A DNA stretch of 64,000 nucleotides from Acetobacteraceae bacterium (GCA_947455205.1 CANGNF010000019.1:1-64000), one strand, 5' to 3'; shown: positions 23,580 through 33,256, counted from the stretch's first letter. Numbers and translations are program-made. Notes: generated from the letters alone by a model not told the origin.

Positions 23580-24803
23580 ATGTCTCGCGCCAGGGCCGAC
23601 TGGACCAAGCCTGAACTGCGCACGCTGCTGACCGTGGCCGCGGCGCACCTGGTCAGCCACCTGCATATCCTGGTGCTGCCGCCGCTGTTTCCGCTGCTGC
23701 GGGCGCGCATGGATGTCAGCTTCGTCGAGCTTGGCGTGGCGCTGACGGTATTCAACGTTGTCTCGGCACTGACCCAGGCGCCGGTGGGCTTTTTGACGGA
23801 TCGACTCGGGCCGCGCCGGGTGCTGGCCGCCGGGCTGGCGCTGGGTGGCGTCAGCTACGTGGCGCTGGGCCTGGCCTGCAACTACCCGATGCTGCTGGCC
23901 ACGGCCGCCGCGCTCGGGCTGGCCAACAGCGTCTACCATCCCTCGGACTACGCCATCCTGGGCGGCGCCATTGCCGAGGAGCGGGTCGGCCGGGCGTTTT
24001 CCATCCATACCTTCGCCGGCTACCTGGGCGGGGCCATCGCGCCGCCGCTGATGCTGGGCGTGGCCGCGCTGGGCGGCCTGCCGGCGGCGTTGGTGGTGGC
24101 GGGCGGCATCGGGCTGGCCACGGCGGCGCCGCTGCTGGTTTCCGCCATGCGGGAACAGGCCCTGGCGCCGCTGGCGCCGCGCCCGGCGGAAAGCCGGCTG
24201 CCGCTGCTGGCGGTGCTGACGCCGGCGGTGCTGGGCATGACCTTCTTCTTCACCATGCTGAACCTGGCGACGTCGGGCGTGCAGAACTTCGCGGTCACCG
24301 CGCTGAACGCCGGCTTCGGCACCAGCCTGGGCGTGGCGAACACGGCGCTGACCGCCTGGCTGGCGCTTTCGGCCGCCGGCGTGCTGCTGGGCGGCGTCAT
24401 CGCCGACCGCACCGCCCGGCATGGCGAGGTAGCGGCGATCGGCTTCGGCCTGTGCGCCGCGCTGGTGCTGCTGGTGGGGCTGGTGCCGCTGCCGGGGCTG
24501 CTGCTGGTGGCGGTGCTGGGGCTGGCCGGGCTGCTTTCCGGCCTGATCATGCCCAGCCGGGACATGCTGGTGCGCCGCGCCTCGCCGCCCGGGGCGTTGG
24601 GGCGGACCTTCGGCATCGTCACCACGGGGTTCAACATCGGCGGCGCGACCGGGCCGCTGATCTATGCCGCGCTGCTGGACCAGGGGGAGCCGCGGGCGGT
24701 GTTCCTGGTGTCCGTCGGCTTCATGGTGGTGACCATCGGCTACGCCCTGGCGACGGAATACTGGCCCGGCCGGCGGCGTACGACGCTGGCGGCGGCGGAG
24801 TAG
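23580..24803 (+). CDS. Major facilitator transporter, Fsr-like
   Basis: 407 residues with 12 predicted spans. The start VAAAHLVSHLHILVLPPLFPLL and the stretch LANSVYHPSDYAILGG recall fosmidomycin-resistance-type exporters, which have an FHP motif in that place. Motif A is present as GFLTDRLGPRRVL. The substrate is unknown. It ends exactly where the opposing acetyltransferase gene ends. Confidence 0.82.
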   Translation: MSRARADWTKPELRTLLTVAAAHLVSHLHILVLPPLFPLLRARMDVSFVELGVALTVFNVVSALTQAPVGFLTDRLGPRRVLAAGLALGGVSYVALGLACNYPMLLATAAALGLANSVYHPSDYAILGGAIAEERVGRAFSIHTFAGYLGGAIAPPLMLGVAALGGLPAALVVAGGIGLATAAPLLVSAMREQALAPLAPRPAESRLPLLAVLTPAVLGMTFFFTMLNLATSGVQNFAVTALNAGFGTSLGVANTALTAWLALSAAGVLLGGVIADRTARHGEVAAIGFGLCAALVLLVGLVPLPGLLLVAVLGLAGLLSGLIMPSRDMLVRRASPPGALGRTFGIVTTGFNIGGATGPLIYAALLDQGEPRAVFLVSVGFMVVTIGYALATEYWPGRRRTTLAAAE

Positions 24804-25259
24804 CTACAGCGCCCGCTGCATGAAGCAGCTGTTCGGGTCCGGCCTGTAGTCGGCATACGGCCCGCATTCGGTGAAGCCCTGGCGGCGGTAGAGCGCGCGG
24901 GCCGGGGCGAAGTAATCCATCGCGCCGGTCTCCAGGCTCAGCCTGGTGCAGCCGGCCGCCCGCGCCTCCGCGATGATGTGCCACAGCATGGTACTGGCGG
25001 CGCCCTGGCGGCGGGCCGTGTCGGCGGTGAACATGGACTTCACCTCGCCATGGCCGGGCGCCAGCAGGCGCAGCGCTCCCAGCGCCTGCACCTGGTCGGC
25101 CTGCCACAGCGCCCAGGCGGTAATGTCCGGGCGCCTCAGCCCGTCCAGGTCCAGCGCGTGGCGGCTGCACACCGGCGTCACCGCGAAGGCGCGTTCCAGG
25201 TGCAGGCGCAACAGCGCCCGCACCTGGGGGTGGTCGAAATCCGCCGGCAGGATCGGCAC
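24804..25259 (-). CDS. GNAT-family N-acetyltransferase
   Basis: 151 residues from a GTG at 25259. The acetyl-CoA-binding motif is RRQGAASTMLWHIIAEARAAG (read as R/Q-x-x-G-x-A), preceded by the strand GEVKSMFTAD and followed by LSLETGAMDYFAPARALYRRQGF, the usual GNAT end. It probably acetylates a small molecule. It lies 4 bases after the DsbA-like gene. Confidence 0.85.
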   Translation of the reverse strand: MPILPADFDHPQVRALLRLHLERAFAVTPVCSRHALDLDGLRRPDITAWALWQADQVQALGALRLLAPGHGEVKSMFTADTARRQGAASTMLWHIIAEARAAGCTRLSLETGAMDYFAPARALYRRQGFTECGPYADYRPDPNSCFMQRAL

Positions 25260-25263
25260 GGAG

Positions 25264-26037
25264 TCAGGCGCGGGCGGGGATCACGCCGCGCTCGCGCAGG
25301 ATCCGCAGGCCCTTCTGGAAGGCCTCGGCCATGTCCTCGGCCGGCATGGCGCCGCTGAACAGCACATGCCCGGCCAGGGCGAAGGTCGGTACGCCGGAGA
25401 GACCGCCAGCGCGGAACTGGGCGTCCTCGGCCAGCACTTCCTGCTCCAGCGCGTTGCTGGCCAGGAACTCGGTCACTTCCTCCGCGTCCATGCCGGCTTC
25501 CCCGGCCAGGCGGGCCAGCTCGGCGCGGTTGCCCACGTCCACGCCTTCCTGGAAGTAGCCGCGGAACATGCGCTCCACCACCTCATGCTGCAGGCCCAGC
25601 GCGCCGGCCAGGTGGATCACGCGGTGCGCGTCCACCGTGTTGGGGGTGCGCAGCATCCGGTCGTGGCGGAACTCCAGCCCGGCCACGGCGCCGGCCTGGG
25701 CCACGCGAGCATCGGCGGCGGCGCTGCGCTCCAGGCTGCCGAACTTGGCGGCGCGGTAGCTGGCGCGCTCCACGCCTTCGCGCGGCATCTCCGGGTTCAG
25801 CTGGAACGGGCGCCAGTGGATGTCGAAGCTCTCGCCTTCCTCGGCCAGGATGCCCAGCGCGCGGTCCAGGTTGCGCTTGCCCACCCAGCACCAGGGGCAG
25901 ATCGCGTCGGAGATCACGTCCACCCGCGTGACGGCGGCGGGTTCGCGGCCCAGCGGCATCGGGGCGGCGCTGGCGTTCTCGGGTACGGCGCAGCCATCGG
26001 GGCCGCAGACCTCGCCTTGTGTGGTGCCGTCGTCCAT
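25264..26037 (-). CDS. DsbA-family oxidoreductase (FrnE-like)
   Basis: 257 residues. After a Cys-containing N-terminal extension, a thioredoxin fold begins (VDVISDAICPWCWVGKRNLD) with active-site CPWC (Cys47, Cys50) and a helical insert. VGNRAELARLAGEAGMD and GGLSGVPTFALAGHVLFSGA, with the cis-Pro loop, complete the FrnE/2-hydroxychromene isomerase-like pattern. No signal peptide, so it acts in the cytosol. It sits between a GST and a GNAT gene in one unit. Confidence 0.9.
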   Translation of the reverse strand: MDDGTTQGEVCGPDGCAVPENASAAPMPLGREPAAVTRVDVISDAICPWCWVGKRNLDRALGILAEEGESFDIHWRPFQLNPEMPREGVERASYRAAKFGSLERSAAADARVAQAGAVAGLEFRHDRMLRTPNTVDAHRVIHLAGALGLQHEVVERMFRGYFQEGVDVGNRAELARLAGEAGMDAEEVTEFLASNALEQEVLAEDAQFRAGGLSGVPTFALAGHVLFSGAMPAEDMAEAFQKGLRILRERGVIPARA

Positions 26038-26061
26038 CGGGGGTGCTCCTGCTTTCTGCGC

Positions 26062-26757
26062 TTATACTTCGTGGCCGAGGGAGCGGCCGGCAAGCCCGTC
26101 GAAGGCCGCCAGCAGCCGGGCGCGCCAGGCGTGGACCGGGTCGTCGGCCTCCAGCAGCTTGAAGTCGCTGACATTGCGCGCCCACATGAAGGCGCCGAAG
26201 ACGATGTAGTCGGCGTAGTTCGGCGTGGCGCCGCCCAGGAAGTCCTGCTTGCCCAGGGTGAAGCGCAGCGGGCCGAGCGAGGCGCGGAAGTCCTTCACGG
26301 TGGCCTCGCGGTTGGCGACCACGGCTTCCAGGCTCATGCCGAAGCGCTTCTCGCGGCTCTCGCGGAAGTAGGGCTGGTCCTTGGGGTCCAGCACCTCCCA
26401 GATGTCCTTCAGCACCAGCTTGGCGACGCCCAGGTGGACCGTGCTGTCGGCCCAGGCGCCGATGAAGCGGGCCATGGCGCGGCCGCCCGGGCCGCCGAAC
26501 AGGCTGGGGCGGTCGGGGTACTGGTCCTCCAGGTGGCAGGCGATGGCCCAGCTGTCGTGCACCAGCGTGCCGGCGTCCTCGAGGACTGGGACCAGGCCCT
26601 GGCCGGTGGCGGCCAGCAGGGGCTTGTCGCTGAAGCGCCAGGGGATGGTTTCCACCGCCAGCCCCTTGTGCGCCAGCGCCATGCGGATGCGCCAGCAGAA
26701 CGGGCTGAAGCGCCGGTCCGGGTTGGCCCCGGCCAGGTCGTAGAGCTTGATCGCCAT
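26062..26757 (-). CDS. Glutathione S-transferase family protein
   Basis: 231 residues from ATG 26757 with GGGGGA ahead. The N-terminal thioredoxin-like domain holds RRFSPFCWRIRMALAHKGL, with Ser/Cys at the active position, and the cis-Pro segment GLVPVLEDAGTLVHDSWAI. The C-terminal helices include FLGGATPNYADYIVFGAFMWA. The order GST, FrnE-like, GNAT on one strand with 4-24 base gaps suggests a thiol-based detoxification unit. Confidence 0.88.
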   Translation of the reverse strand: MAIKLYDLAGANPDRRFSPFCWRIRMALAHKGLAVETIPWRFSDKPLLAATGQGLVPVLEDAGTLVHDSWAIACHLEDQYPDRPSLFGGPGGRAMARFIGAWADSTVHLGVAKLVLKDIWEVLDPKDQPYFRESREKRFGMSLEAVVANREATVKDFRASLGPLRFTLGKQDFLGGATPNYADYIVFGAFMWARNVSDFKLLEADDPVHAWRARLLAAFDGLAGRSLGHEV

Positions 26758-26845
26758 GCCGGGTCCCCCTTCGGTTACTGGCGCAGTGTTGCCGTTGCCG
26801 CGGCGCTTGGCCAGAGTGCCGCCCAAGCAACGGGAGGCGGTGGCC

Positions 26846-28714
26846 ATGGCGGCGGGGATTGCGCGGTTCGAGGTGCTGGCGGTGGCGCCCTTCGCGGCCG
26901 GGCGGGATTTCGGCGCCGGCGCCTATGAGCGGGTGACCGGCCTGGCCCACGGCGCGCTGGACCCGAACGACCCGCGCAATGCCGGCATTGCCGACCTGGC
27001 GCTGGCGCCGCGCAACGCGGCAGGCCTGGTGGAATACAGCACGGAAGTGGCGCTGCTGCGCCCCGCCGACCCCGCCCGCAGCAGCGGCCGCCTGGTGCAT
27101 GACGTGACCAACCGTGGCCGCAAGCGGGTGATGGGCAACCTGTACGACGCGGTGGTGGACCCAGCCGCCGCCAATGCGCTGGAGGTGGCCGAGGCCGCCG
27201 GCAACGGCATGGGGCTGCGCGCCGGGGCCAGCTACAGCTGGTGCGGCTGGGACCCCGAGGCGCCGCGCGCCAATGGCAACCTGCGGATGTCGATCCCGGT
27301 GATTGAGGGCGTGACCGGCCCGTGCCGGGACGAGTTCGTCTTCGGCACCCGCATCACCCCGGCCGACCGGCCGACCGCGCCGCTTTCCTACCCCGCCGTG
27401 GTCGCCGCCGGCGGGCGGCTGACGGTGAAGCGCACGCGGGATGGCGCGGCGCGGGAGGTGGCCTTCGAGTTCGCCGGCGAACGCGCCATCCGGCTGCTGC
27501 CGGAGGGCATGGGCTTCGAGCGCGGCAGCATCTACGAGTTCTGGTACACCGCGACAGGCGCGCGCCCGCTGGGTGTTGGCCTGTGCGCCACGCGGGACCT
27601 GGTGGAGTTCCTGCGGCGCGATTCGGCCAGCCCGCTGGCGGCGCACCAGCCGCGCACCGTGCTGGCGGTGGGCATCAGCCAGTCCGGGCGCTTCCTGCGG
27701 CACTTCATCGGGCTGGGGCTGAACGCGGACAGCGCCGGGCGGCGGGTGTTCGACGGCGTGCTGACGCATGTGGCCGGGGCCGGGCGGGTGTTCATGAATG
27801 AGCGCTTCGCCCAGCCGGACCGCACGGCGTGCTGGCATGAGGATCTCGGCTTCCCCGAGGCCTGGTTCCCGATTGCGGCGGCGGCGTCGCGCGACCCGAT
27901 GACCGGCGAGGTGGCCGGGCTGCTGCCGGGGCTGCCGACCGACCCGCTGCTGATGGAGAGCAACACCTCCACCGAATACTGGCAGAAGGGCGCCTGCCTG
28001 GCCCACACCGCGGCCGATGGCAGCGCCGACCTGGCCGAGCACCCCGGCGCCCGGCAATACCTGATCGCCGGCACCAAGCACGGCGCGGCGGCCGGGCTGA
28101 CCACGGCGAAGGGCAACGCCACCAACCCGAACAACCCGCACAACCCCGGCCCGGCGCTGAGGGCGCTGCTGGAGGCGCTGGCCGCCTGGGTGGAGCACGG
28201 CACCGCGCCGCCGCCCTCCCGCGTGCCGCGCCTGGCCGATGGCACGCTGGTGCCGGCCGAGCAGGTGATCGCGGCCTTCCCGCGCGTGCCCGGCGTGGCG
28301 CTGCCGCGCTTCGCCACCCAGGTGGCGCCGGTGGCGGATTGGGTGGCGGGCCGCCATGCCGATGCCGGCTGGCGCTCTCTGGTGCCGGCGGTGGATGCCG
28401 ACGGCAATGAGCGCGCCGGGGTGCGGCTGCCGGACATCGCCGCGCCGCTGGGCAGCTTTACCGGCTGGAACATGTACGCCGCCGAAGGGCTGGGCGGCGA
28501 ACTGGCCGACCGCGAGGGCACCTTCCTGGCCTTCCCGGCGCAGCGCGACCCGGCCGACCCGCGCGCGCCGCTGGCCGAGCGCTACCCGGACCGCGCCGCC
28601 TATGTGGCCGCGGTGCGGGTGGCGGCGGAAGCCCTGGTGCGTGACCGGCTGCTGCTGGCCGAGGACGCCGCCTGGTTCGTGGCGCGGGCGGAGCGGGAGC
28701 CGGCGCTGGGATGA
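26846..28714 (+). CDS. Alpha/beta hydrolase domain protein (Abhydrolase_10-like)
   Basis: 622 residues from ATG 26846 with GGGAGG ahead; the frame extends upstream but that part overlaps the opposing GST gene. The nucleophile elbow is GISQSGRFLRHFIG (about residue 280), typical of this large hydrolase family whose substrates are unknown. The other marks are VHDVTNRGRKRVM near the N-terminus and LIAGTKHGAAAG with a candidate His. No signal peptide. It stands alone, divergent from the GST unit. Confidence 0.75.
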   Translation: MAAGIARFEVLAVAPFAAGRDFGAGAYERVTGLAHGALDPNDPRNAGIADLALAPRNAAGLVEYSTEVALLRPADPARSSGRLVHDVTNRGRKRVMGNLYDAVVDPAAANALEVAEAAGNGMGLRAGASYSWCGWDPEAPRANGNLRMSIPVIEGVTGPCRDEFVFGTRITPADRPTAPLSYPAVVAAGGRLTVKRTRDGAAREVAFEFAGERAIRLLPEGMGFERGSIYEFWYTATGARPLGVGLCATRDLVEFLRRDSASPLAAHQPRTVLAVGISQSGRFLRHFIGLGLNADSAGRRVFDGVLTHVAGAGRVFMNERFAQPDRTACWHEDLGFPEAWFPIAAAASRDPMTGEVAGLLPGLPTDPLLMESNTSTEYWQKGACLAHTAADGSADLAEHPGARQYLIAGTKHGAAAGLTTAKGNATNPNNPHNPGPALRALLEALAAWVEHGTAPPPSRVPRLADGTLVPAEQVIAAFPRVPGVALPRFATQVAPVADWVAGRHADAGWRSLVPAVDADGNERAGVRLPDIAAPLGSFTGWNMYAAEGLGGELADREGTFLAFPAQRDPADPRAPLAERYPDRAAYVAAVRVAAEALVRDRLLLAEDAAWFVARAEREPALG

Positions 28715-28899
28715 TAGCACGCGGCTGGGCCTTGGGCGGAGGCGCTGCCCCATAGACCGCCACATCCCGGTGTCGGCGGGCCAGCGGATGCCGCCGCGTA
28801 ACGCCGGTGGCGTGCTCCCCCGCCGGTTGTCCTTCAGCCCAGGGCGGCAGCGGGTTGCAAAGGCCCGCTGCCCGGGGGCAGCCGATCGGCTGCCTGGCG

Positions 28900-30201
28900 T
28901 CAGGCCGCCAGCGCCTCGGCCCCCGCCACTGGCAGGCCGACCGGGCCGGCGCGGCGGGCGGCGACCAGGGCGCGGGCTTCCTCCAGCCGGCCGCTGGCCA
29001 GGTAGGCGCGCAGCAGGGTGAACTCCAGCAGGTCCAGCTGGGCGCGGCTGCCGCCGAAGCGGGCGCGCTCCGCCAGCACCGGCGCCAGGGCGGCGATGGT
29101 GCCGGGATGGTCGCCGCGCTCGAACGCGGCGAAGCCGCGCGCGGCCTGGGCCAGGCCGGGGCCGGCGGGGTAGCGGTCCTCGCGGGCGCGGGTTTCCAAC
29201 TCGGCGATGCGCGGCTCGGGCGTGCCCTGCACCGCGTCGGCCAGGGCGATGTGCCAGTCCACATAGGGGAAGCCCGGCTGCGGGAAGGCGCGCTGGCAGA
29301 AGGCGTGGACGCGCTGCCAGCGGCTGGCGTCGCGCGGATGCCCAGCCAGTTCCGCGCGCCAGAGGAAGGCGGTGGCGTCGAACACCTTGACCATGGCCGG
29401 GCCGGGATAGTCGTCGGCGGCGAAGGCGTCCTCGAACAGCTGGAAGCCGGCGGCGACGTCGCCCCGCTGCAGCAGCACCAGCGCCAGGTGCCAGCTGAGA
29501 TGGCCGCGCAGCCCGCCCTGGCGCGGATAGCCCGGCAGCCAGCCCTGCAGGAAGGCCACGGCCTGGTCGTGCTCGCCGTTCTCGTAGTGGAAATGGGCGA
29601 TGCTGTGCGCCAGCGCGGCGTTGTTCGGCCGGGCGGCCAGGGAGGCCTGCAGACGGGGCCAGGCCTCAGCCTGGCGGCCGACTTCCGACAGCGCCATGCC
29701 GTAATGGGTGTTGAACCACCAGTCGTCGCCGTAGTGCGGCGCCAGGCCGGCCAGGTAGTCCACCAGTTCCTGCTCGCGCGTGGCGCGGCCGGAGATGGCG
29801 ATGAGCCCGGTCTGGTTGGCGGCGGTGGTGGCCACCAGCGCGTCGCGCGGCCATTGCACCAGGTGGGCGCGCACCGCTGCCAGCGCGGCGGCGGCCTGGC
29901 CCTGGCCCAGCAGGGCAAAGATGGCGGCCTGGCTCTGGCCGCGTTCATCCAGGCCGGGCAGGGCGGCGGCCGCGGCCAGCGCCGCCGGGGCGTCCGGATG
30001 GGCGCCGAGCTGCAGCGCGCGGGCGCGGACCAGGTGGGCCAGGGCAAAGCCGGGGTCGGCGGCCAGCGCGCGGTCCAGTGCCGGCAGGGCGCCGGGCCAG
30101 TTGGCAAGCAGCAGGTCCTGCGCCTCGCGGAAGGCTGCGGCGGCGGCCTCCGACCGGGTGCCGAGCGGCAGGCCGTAGCGGTCCTGCTGGGGAATGGCCA
30201 T
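28900..30201 (-). CDS. Tetratricopeptide-repeat protein (TTC38-like)
   Basis: 433 residues from ATG 30201 with GGAGG ahead. The whole length is alpha-helical repeats, for example DRALAADPGFALAHLVRARA, LAPHYGDDWWFNTHYGMAL and HSIAHFHYENGEHDQAV. The WWFNTHYGMAL and HLSWHLALVLLQRGD segments match the TTC38 family found in bacteria and animals. Function is unknown; such proteins are scaffolds. It is divergent from the alcohol dehydrogenase, 121 bases away. Confidence 0.85.
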   Translation of the reverse strand: MAIPQQDRYGLPLGTRSEAAAAAFREAQDLLLANWPGALPALDRALAADPGFALAHLVRARALQLGAHPDAPAALAAAAALPGLDERGQSQAAIFALLGQGQAAAALAAVRAHLVQWPRDALVATTAANQTGLIAISGRATREQELVDYLAGLAPHYGDDWWFNTHYGMALSEVGRQAEAWPRLQASLAARPNNAALAHSIAHFHYENGEHDQAVAFLQGWLPGYPRQGGLRGHLSWHLALVLLQRGDVAAGFQLFEDAFAADDYPGPAMVKVFDATAFLWRAELAGHPRDASRWQRVHAFCQRAFPQPGFPYVDWHIALADAVQGTPEPRIAELETRAREDRYPAGPGLAQAARGFAAFERGDHPGTIAALAPVLAERARFGGSRAQLDLLEFTLLRAYLASGRLEEARALVAARRAGPVGLPVAGAEALAA

Positions 30202-30322
30202 GGCGTGCCTCCGCATTTTGCCGGCAGCGTGGCGGGGTGGCGCGCGGGTGTCCATGGCAAAGGCGGATTCCGCCGGGCGGCGTTGCGCGCTACACCTGCG
30301 CCACAGACCGGGAGGAACCGCC

Positions 30323-31495
30323 ATGATCACCAGCTATGTCTCGCCGCGCGCCATCCGCATTGGTGCCGGGGCCGTGCAGCAGGTGGCGGCCGTGCTGGCG
30401 CAGTTCGGCCTCAGCCGGCCGCTGGTGGTGACCGACCCCTGGATGGTGAGCAGCGGCACGGTGGAGAAGGCGCTGGCGCCGCTGCGCGCGGCCGGTCTGG
30501 CGCCGGCGGTGTTTTCCGAGACCGTGCCGGACCCGACGGATACCGTGATCGAGGCCGGGGTGAAGGTGCTGCTGGCCGGCGACTATGACTGCCTGGTCGG
30601 CTTCGGCGGTGGCAGCCCGATGGATACCGCCAAGGCCATGGCGATCCTCGCCGCCGCGCCGGCGGGCGCGAAGATGCGGCAGTTCAAGGTGCCGGCCGCC
30701 GCCGATGCCGGGCTGGTGCCGGTGATCTGCATCCCGACCACCGCCGGCACGGGGTCCGAGGCGACGCGCTTCACGGTGATCACGGATACCGAGACCGACG
30801 AGAAGATGCTGATCGCCGGCCTGGGCGCGCTGCCGCTGGCGGCGCTGGTGGACTACGAGCTGACCTTCAGCCTGCCGCCGCGGATCACCGCGGATACGGG
30901 TATCGACAGCTTCACCCATGCGCTGGAGGCGTTTGTGAGCGCCCGCGCCAACGCGCAGAGCGACACCTGGGCGCTGAGCGCGATGCGGCTGATCGGGCCG
31001 AACCTGCGGACCGCCTACCACCAGCCGAACAACGCGGCGGCGCGGGAGGCGATGATGCTGGGCGCGACCCAGGCGGGGCTGGCGTTCAGCAACAGCAGCG
31101 TGGCGCTGGTGCATGGCATGAGCCGGCCGATCGGCGCGCATTTCCATGTGGCGCACGGGTTGAGCAACGCCATGCTGCTGCCGGCGGTGACGGAATACGG
31201 GCTGGAAGCGGCGCTGGACCGCTATGCCGAGGCCGGACGGGCGCTGGGCGTGGCGCAGCGCGGCGACAGCGACGCCTCGGCCGCTGAGAAGTTGCTGGCC
31301 GAACTGCGCGCCTGGAACGACGAGATGAAGGTGCCGACGCCGCAGGGCTACGGCATCGACCGCGCCAAGTGGGAAGGGCTGCTGCCGCTGATGGCGGAAC
31401 AGGCTCTGGCCAGCGGCAGCCCGGGCAACAACCCGCGCGTGCCCGAGGCGGCGGAGATCGTGGCGCTGTACCGGAAGGTCTACGCGGGGAACTGA
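30323..31495 (+). CDS. Iron-containing alcohol dehydrogenase
   Basis: 390 residues with GGAGGAA ahead of ATG 30323. The NAD-binding loop GFGGGSPMDTAKAMA, the segment PTTAGTGSEATRFTVIT and the metal site GIDSFTHALEAFVS...HGMSRPIGAHFHVAHGLSNA are those of group III dehydrogenases, which use Fe or Zn bound by one Asp and three His. The likely reaction is reversible oxidation of an alcohol to an aldehyde or ketone. A hairpin-rich spacer follows. Confidence 0.93.
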   Translation: MITSYVSPRAIRIGAGAVQQVAAVLAQFGLSRPLVVTDPWMVSSGTVEKALAPLRAAGLAPAVFSETVPDPTDTVIEAGVKVLLAGDYDCLVGFGGGSPMDTAKAMAILAAAPAGAKMRQFKVPAAADAGLVPVICIPTTAGTGSEATRFTVITDTETDEKMLIAGLGALPLAALVDYELTFSLPPRITADTGIDSFTHALEAFVSARANAQSDTWALSAMRLIGPNLRTAYHQPNNAAAREAMMLGATQAGLAFSNSSVALVHGMSRPIGAHFHVAHGLSNAMLLPAVTEYGLEAALDRYAEAGRALGVAQRGDSDASAAEKLLAELRAWNDEMKVPTPQGYGIDRAKWEGLLPLMAEQALASGSPGNNPRVPEAAEIVALYRKVYAGN

Positions 31496-31515
31496 GCGCG
31501 GGATCGAGGGCGGGA

Positions 31516-31834
31516 GCGACCGGGAGAGTCGCTAGGGCCTCATGGCCGGAGCGCGCGTGCACGACGGCGGGCAGGCTGCGCCCGCGTTGAGCCGGAACGC
31601 GCGCCGACTTGGGAAGCCGGCAATGCCTGCACCGCGCCGCATCGCGGCAGCGATGCTACGCCGGCACCGCGGACGCGAAGGCTGCGGAAGCTGACCCAGG
31701 CGGCCCGAAGGGGCCGAGAGCGCGAATGCGCGACGCGGGCCTATGCCCGCGCAAGCCAAGCCGCCGGATGGCGGCGCCGGCGCCTGAGGCAAAACAGCTT
31801 AGTTTCATGCCCGCAAAGCGGGCATGAAACTAAG
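31516..31834. other. Hairpin-rich spacer, candidate structured RNA
   Basis: A 334-bp gap without a gene holds a chain of small perfect hairpins: 31516-31532 (GCGAC/GTCGC), 31536-31547 (GGCC-TCAT-GGCC), 31583-31601 (CGCGTT/AACGCG) inside GCAGGC/GCCTGC (31571-31576 with 31625-31630), 31639-31656 (7-bp stem, loop GGCA), 31701-31716 (6 bp, loop GAAG), 31720-31731, 31734-31751 (7 bp, loop CTAT), 31760-31775 (6 bp, loop GGAT), then the terminator at 31798-31834. Most loops have four bases. The strand is unknown. Confidence 0.5.
31791..31834 (-). terminator. Terminator of the EAL gene
   Basis: A perfect 16-bp stem (31798-31813 with 31819-31834), loop CAAAG, and on the minus strand CTGTTTT directly after it. 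The stop codon of the EAL gene lies inside the stem. Confidence 0.85.
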
Positions 31835-33038
31835 CGGGTTGCCGGCCGCGCCAGCTGGCCCACCAAGCGCTCAGCGCCTCGGACGGCAGCGGGCGGCCGA
31901 CGATGAAGCCCTGGGCGTGGTCGATCCCCATGCCGCGCACCAGCGACCACAGCCGCAGGTCGGAAACGCCCTCGGCGATGATCAACTGGCCGCGGCGATG
32001 CGCGGCACGGACCAGGCGGCGGACCTCGCGGCGGGCGCGGGCGTCCTCGGGCAGGTTCATCACCAGGCTGCGGTCCAGCTTGAAGCCGGCGAAGGGCAGG
32101 TGGAAGAAGCGCTCGCGCTCATCGTTCAGGATGATGTCGTCCAGCAGCACGCCGTAGCCGGCGGCGCGCAGCCGCGCCAGGGCGCGGCGCAGGGTGGAGA
32201 CATCGCGGACCTCGGTGGTCTCGGTCAGCTCGATGGAGACCTGGCAGGGCCGCAGGCCGGACCGGCGCAGCGCCTTGTGCAGCCAGCTGACCAGGTCGTG
32301 CTGCAGCAGCAGCGCCAGCGGCAGGTTGATCGACACCCCCATGCCAAGCTCGCCGCTGAGACGGCCCAGCTCGGCCCCGGCGCGGGAAGCGACGACGACG
32401 GACAGCGCGCGGGCCAGGCCGGATCGCTCGGCCAGCGGCATGAAGGCGTCCGGCGGCACCGGCACGGATTGGCGCTGCCAGCGCGCCAGGGCCTCCACCA
32501 TCATCGGCCGGCGGTCGCGCAGGCGCACCACCGGCTGGTAGCGCACGATGATCTCGCCACGGGTCAGGCCGGCGGCCAGGTCGGCGGCGGCGGCATTGGG
32601 CAGGCTGGGGGTCTTCGGCTTCGGCCTGCCGGAGGGGCCGCCACGGTCATGGGTCATGGCATGCGCCAGCGGGCCGGCTTCGGCCGGAAGCGCCGACATG
32701 TACCGCGGCAGCGCGGCGTGGTCGGAGGAGACGACGAAAAGGGAGGTTCGCGCACTTGGTTCAGCCAGGGTCGCCAGCAGGTGGGGCCAGCTGGCGCCGG
32801 CAGCCGCCGGGTCCGCGACCAGGTGATGCGGGCCAAGGCCGGGGCCGGCCAGCCGGGCCAGGGCTTCCCGCCCGCTGCGGGCAAAGGTGGGGGCAGGGCC
32901 GCGCAGGGTGCGGACGGCGGCGGAAGCGGCACTGATGACGGCAGGGTCGCGCGCCAGCACGAGCACCTTGTCGGCCCGCTTGCGCAACTCCTTGCCTCTG
33001 CCGGCCGGGCCTGCTGCCCCGGCTGCTTCCAGATCCAC
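31830..33038 (-). CDS. EAL-domain cyclic-di-GMP phosphodiesterase
   Basis: 402 residues from a GTG at 33038. The N-terminal 120 residues look like a degenerate receiver fold (KVLVLARDPAVISAA, HHLVADP, SLFVVSSD). Residues about 155-395 are an EAL domain with MVEALARW (Glu182), VSINLP, QVSIELTET, LLDDI, FKLDRSLV, IIAEGVSD and AQGFIVGRP, so the metal and catalytic residues are in place and it should hydrolyse cyclic di-GMP. There is no GGDEF domain or membrane span. Upstream DNA to 33256 is AT-richer and probably holds the promoter. Confidence 0.88.
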   Translation of the reverse strand: MDLEAAGAAGPAGRGKELRKRADKVLVLARDPAVISAASAAVRTLRGPAPTFARSGREALARLAGPGLGPHHLVADPAAAGASWPHLLATLAEPSARTSLFVVSSDHAALPRYMSALPAEAGPLAHAMTHDRGGPSGRPKPKTPSLPNAAAADLAAGLTRGEIIVRYQPVVRLRDRRPMMVEALARWQRQSVPVPPDAFMPLAERSGLARALSVVVASRAGAELGRLSGELGMGVSINLPLALLLQHDLVSWLHKALRRSGLRPCQVSIELTETTEVRDVSTLRRALARLRAAGYGVLLDDIILNDERERFFHLPFAGFKLDRSLVMNLPEDARARREVRRLVRAAHRRGQLIIAEGVSDLRLWSLVRGMGIDHAQGFIVGRPLPSEALSAWWASWRGRQPA

Positions 33039-33256
33039 CTGGATTTCCCACTGCTGTGTCGCGCCCCGTTAGGGGCGTGCGACTTATTAACACATGTTTC
33101 GCGTTTTCAAACCGTCTGACAAAGTTGAGATACGGATCAAAGACGGAACAAATCCTTACCCCACCGGTGCCGCCCCGGAGCGCGAAGCCGAAAGGCAGGC
33201 CAACCGTGACGTTCCGGTGACGCCGCCGTGAAGTCACAGCTTCGCGAGCTTTCCGT

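Noticed and set aside
25583..28765. 1060-residue minus-strand frame opposite the alpha/beta hydrolase
   Set aside because: Low-complexity Arg/Gly/His sequence with no domain; the GST, DsbA-like and hydrolase genes explain the DNA.
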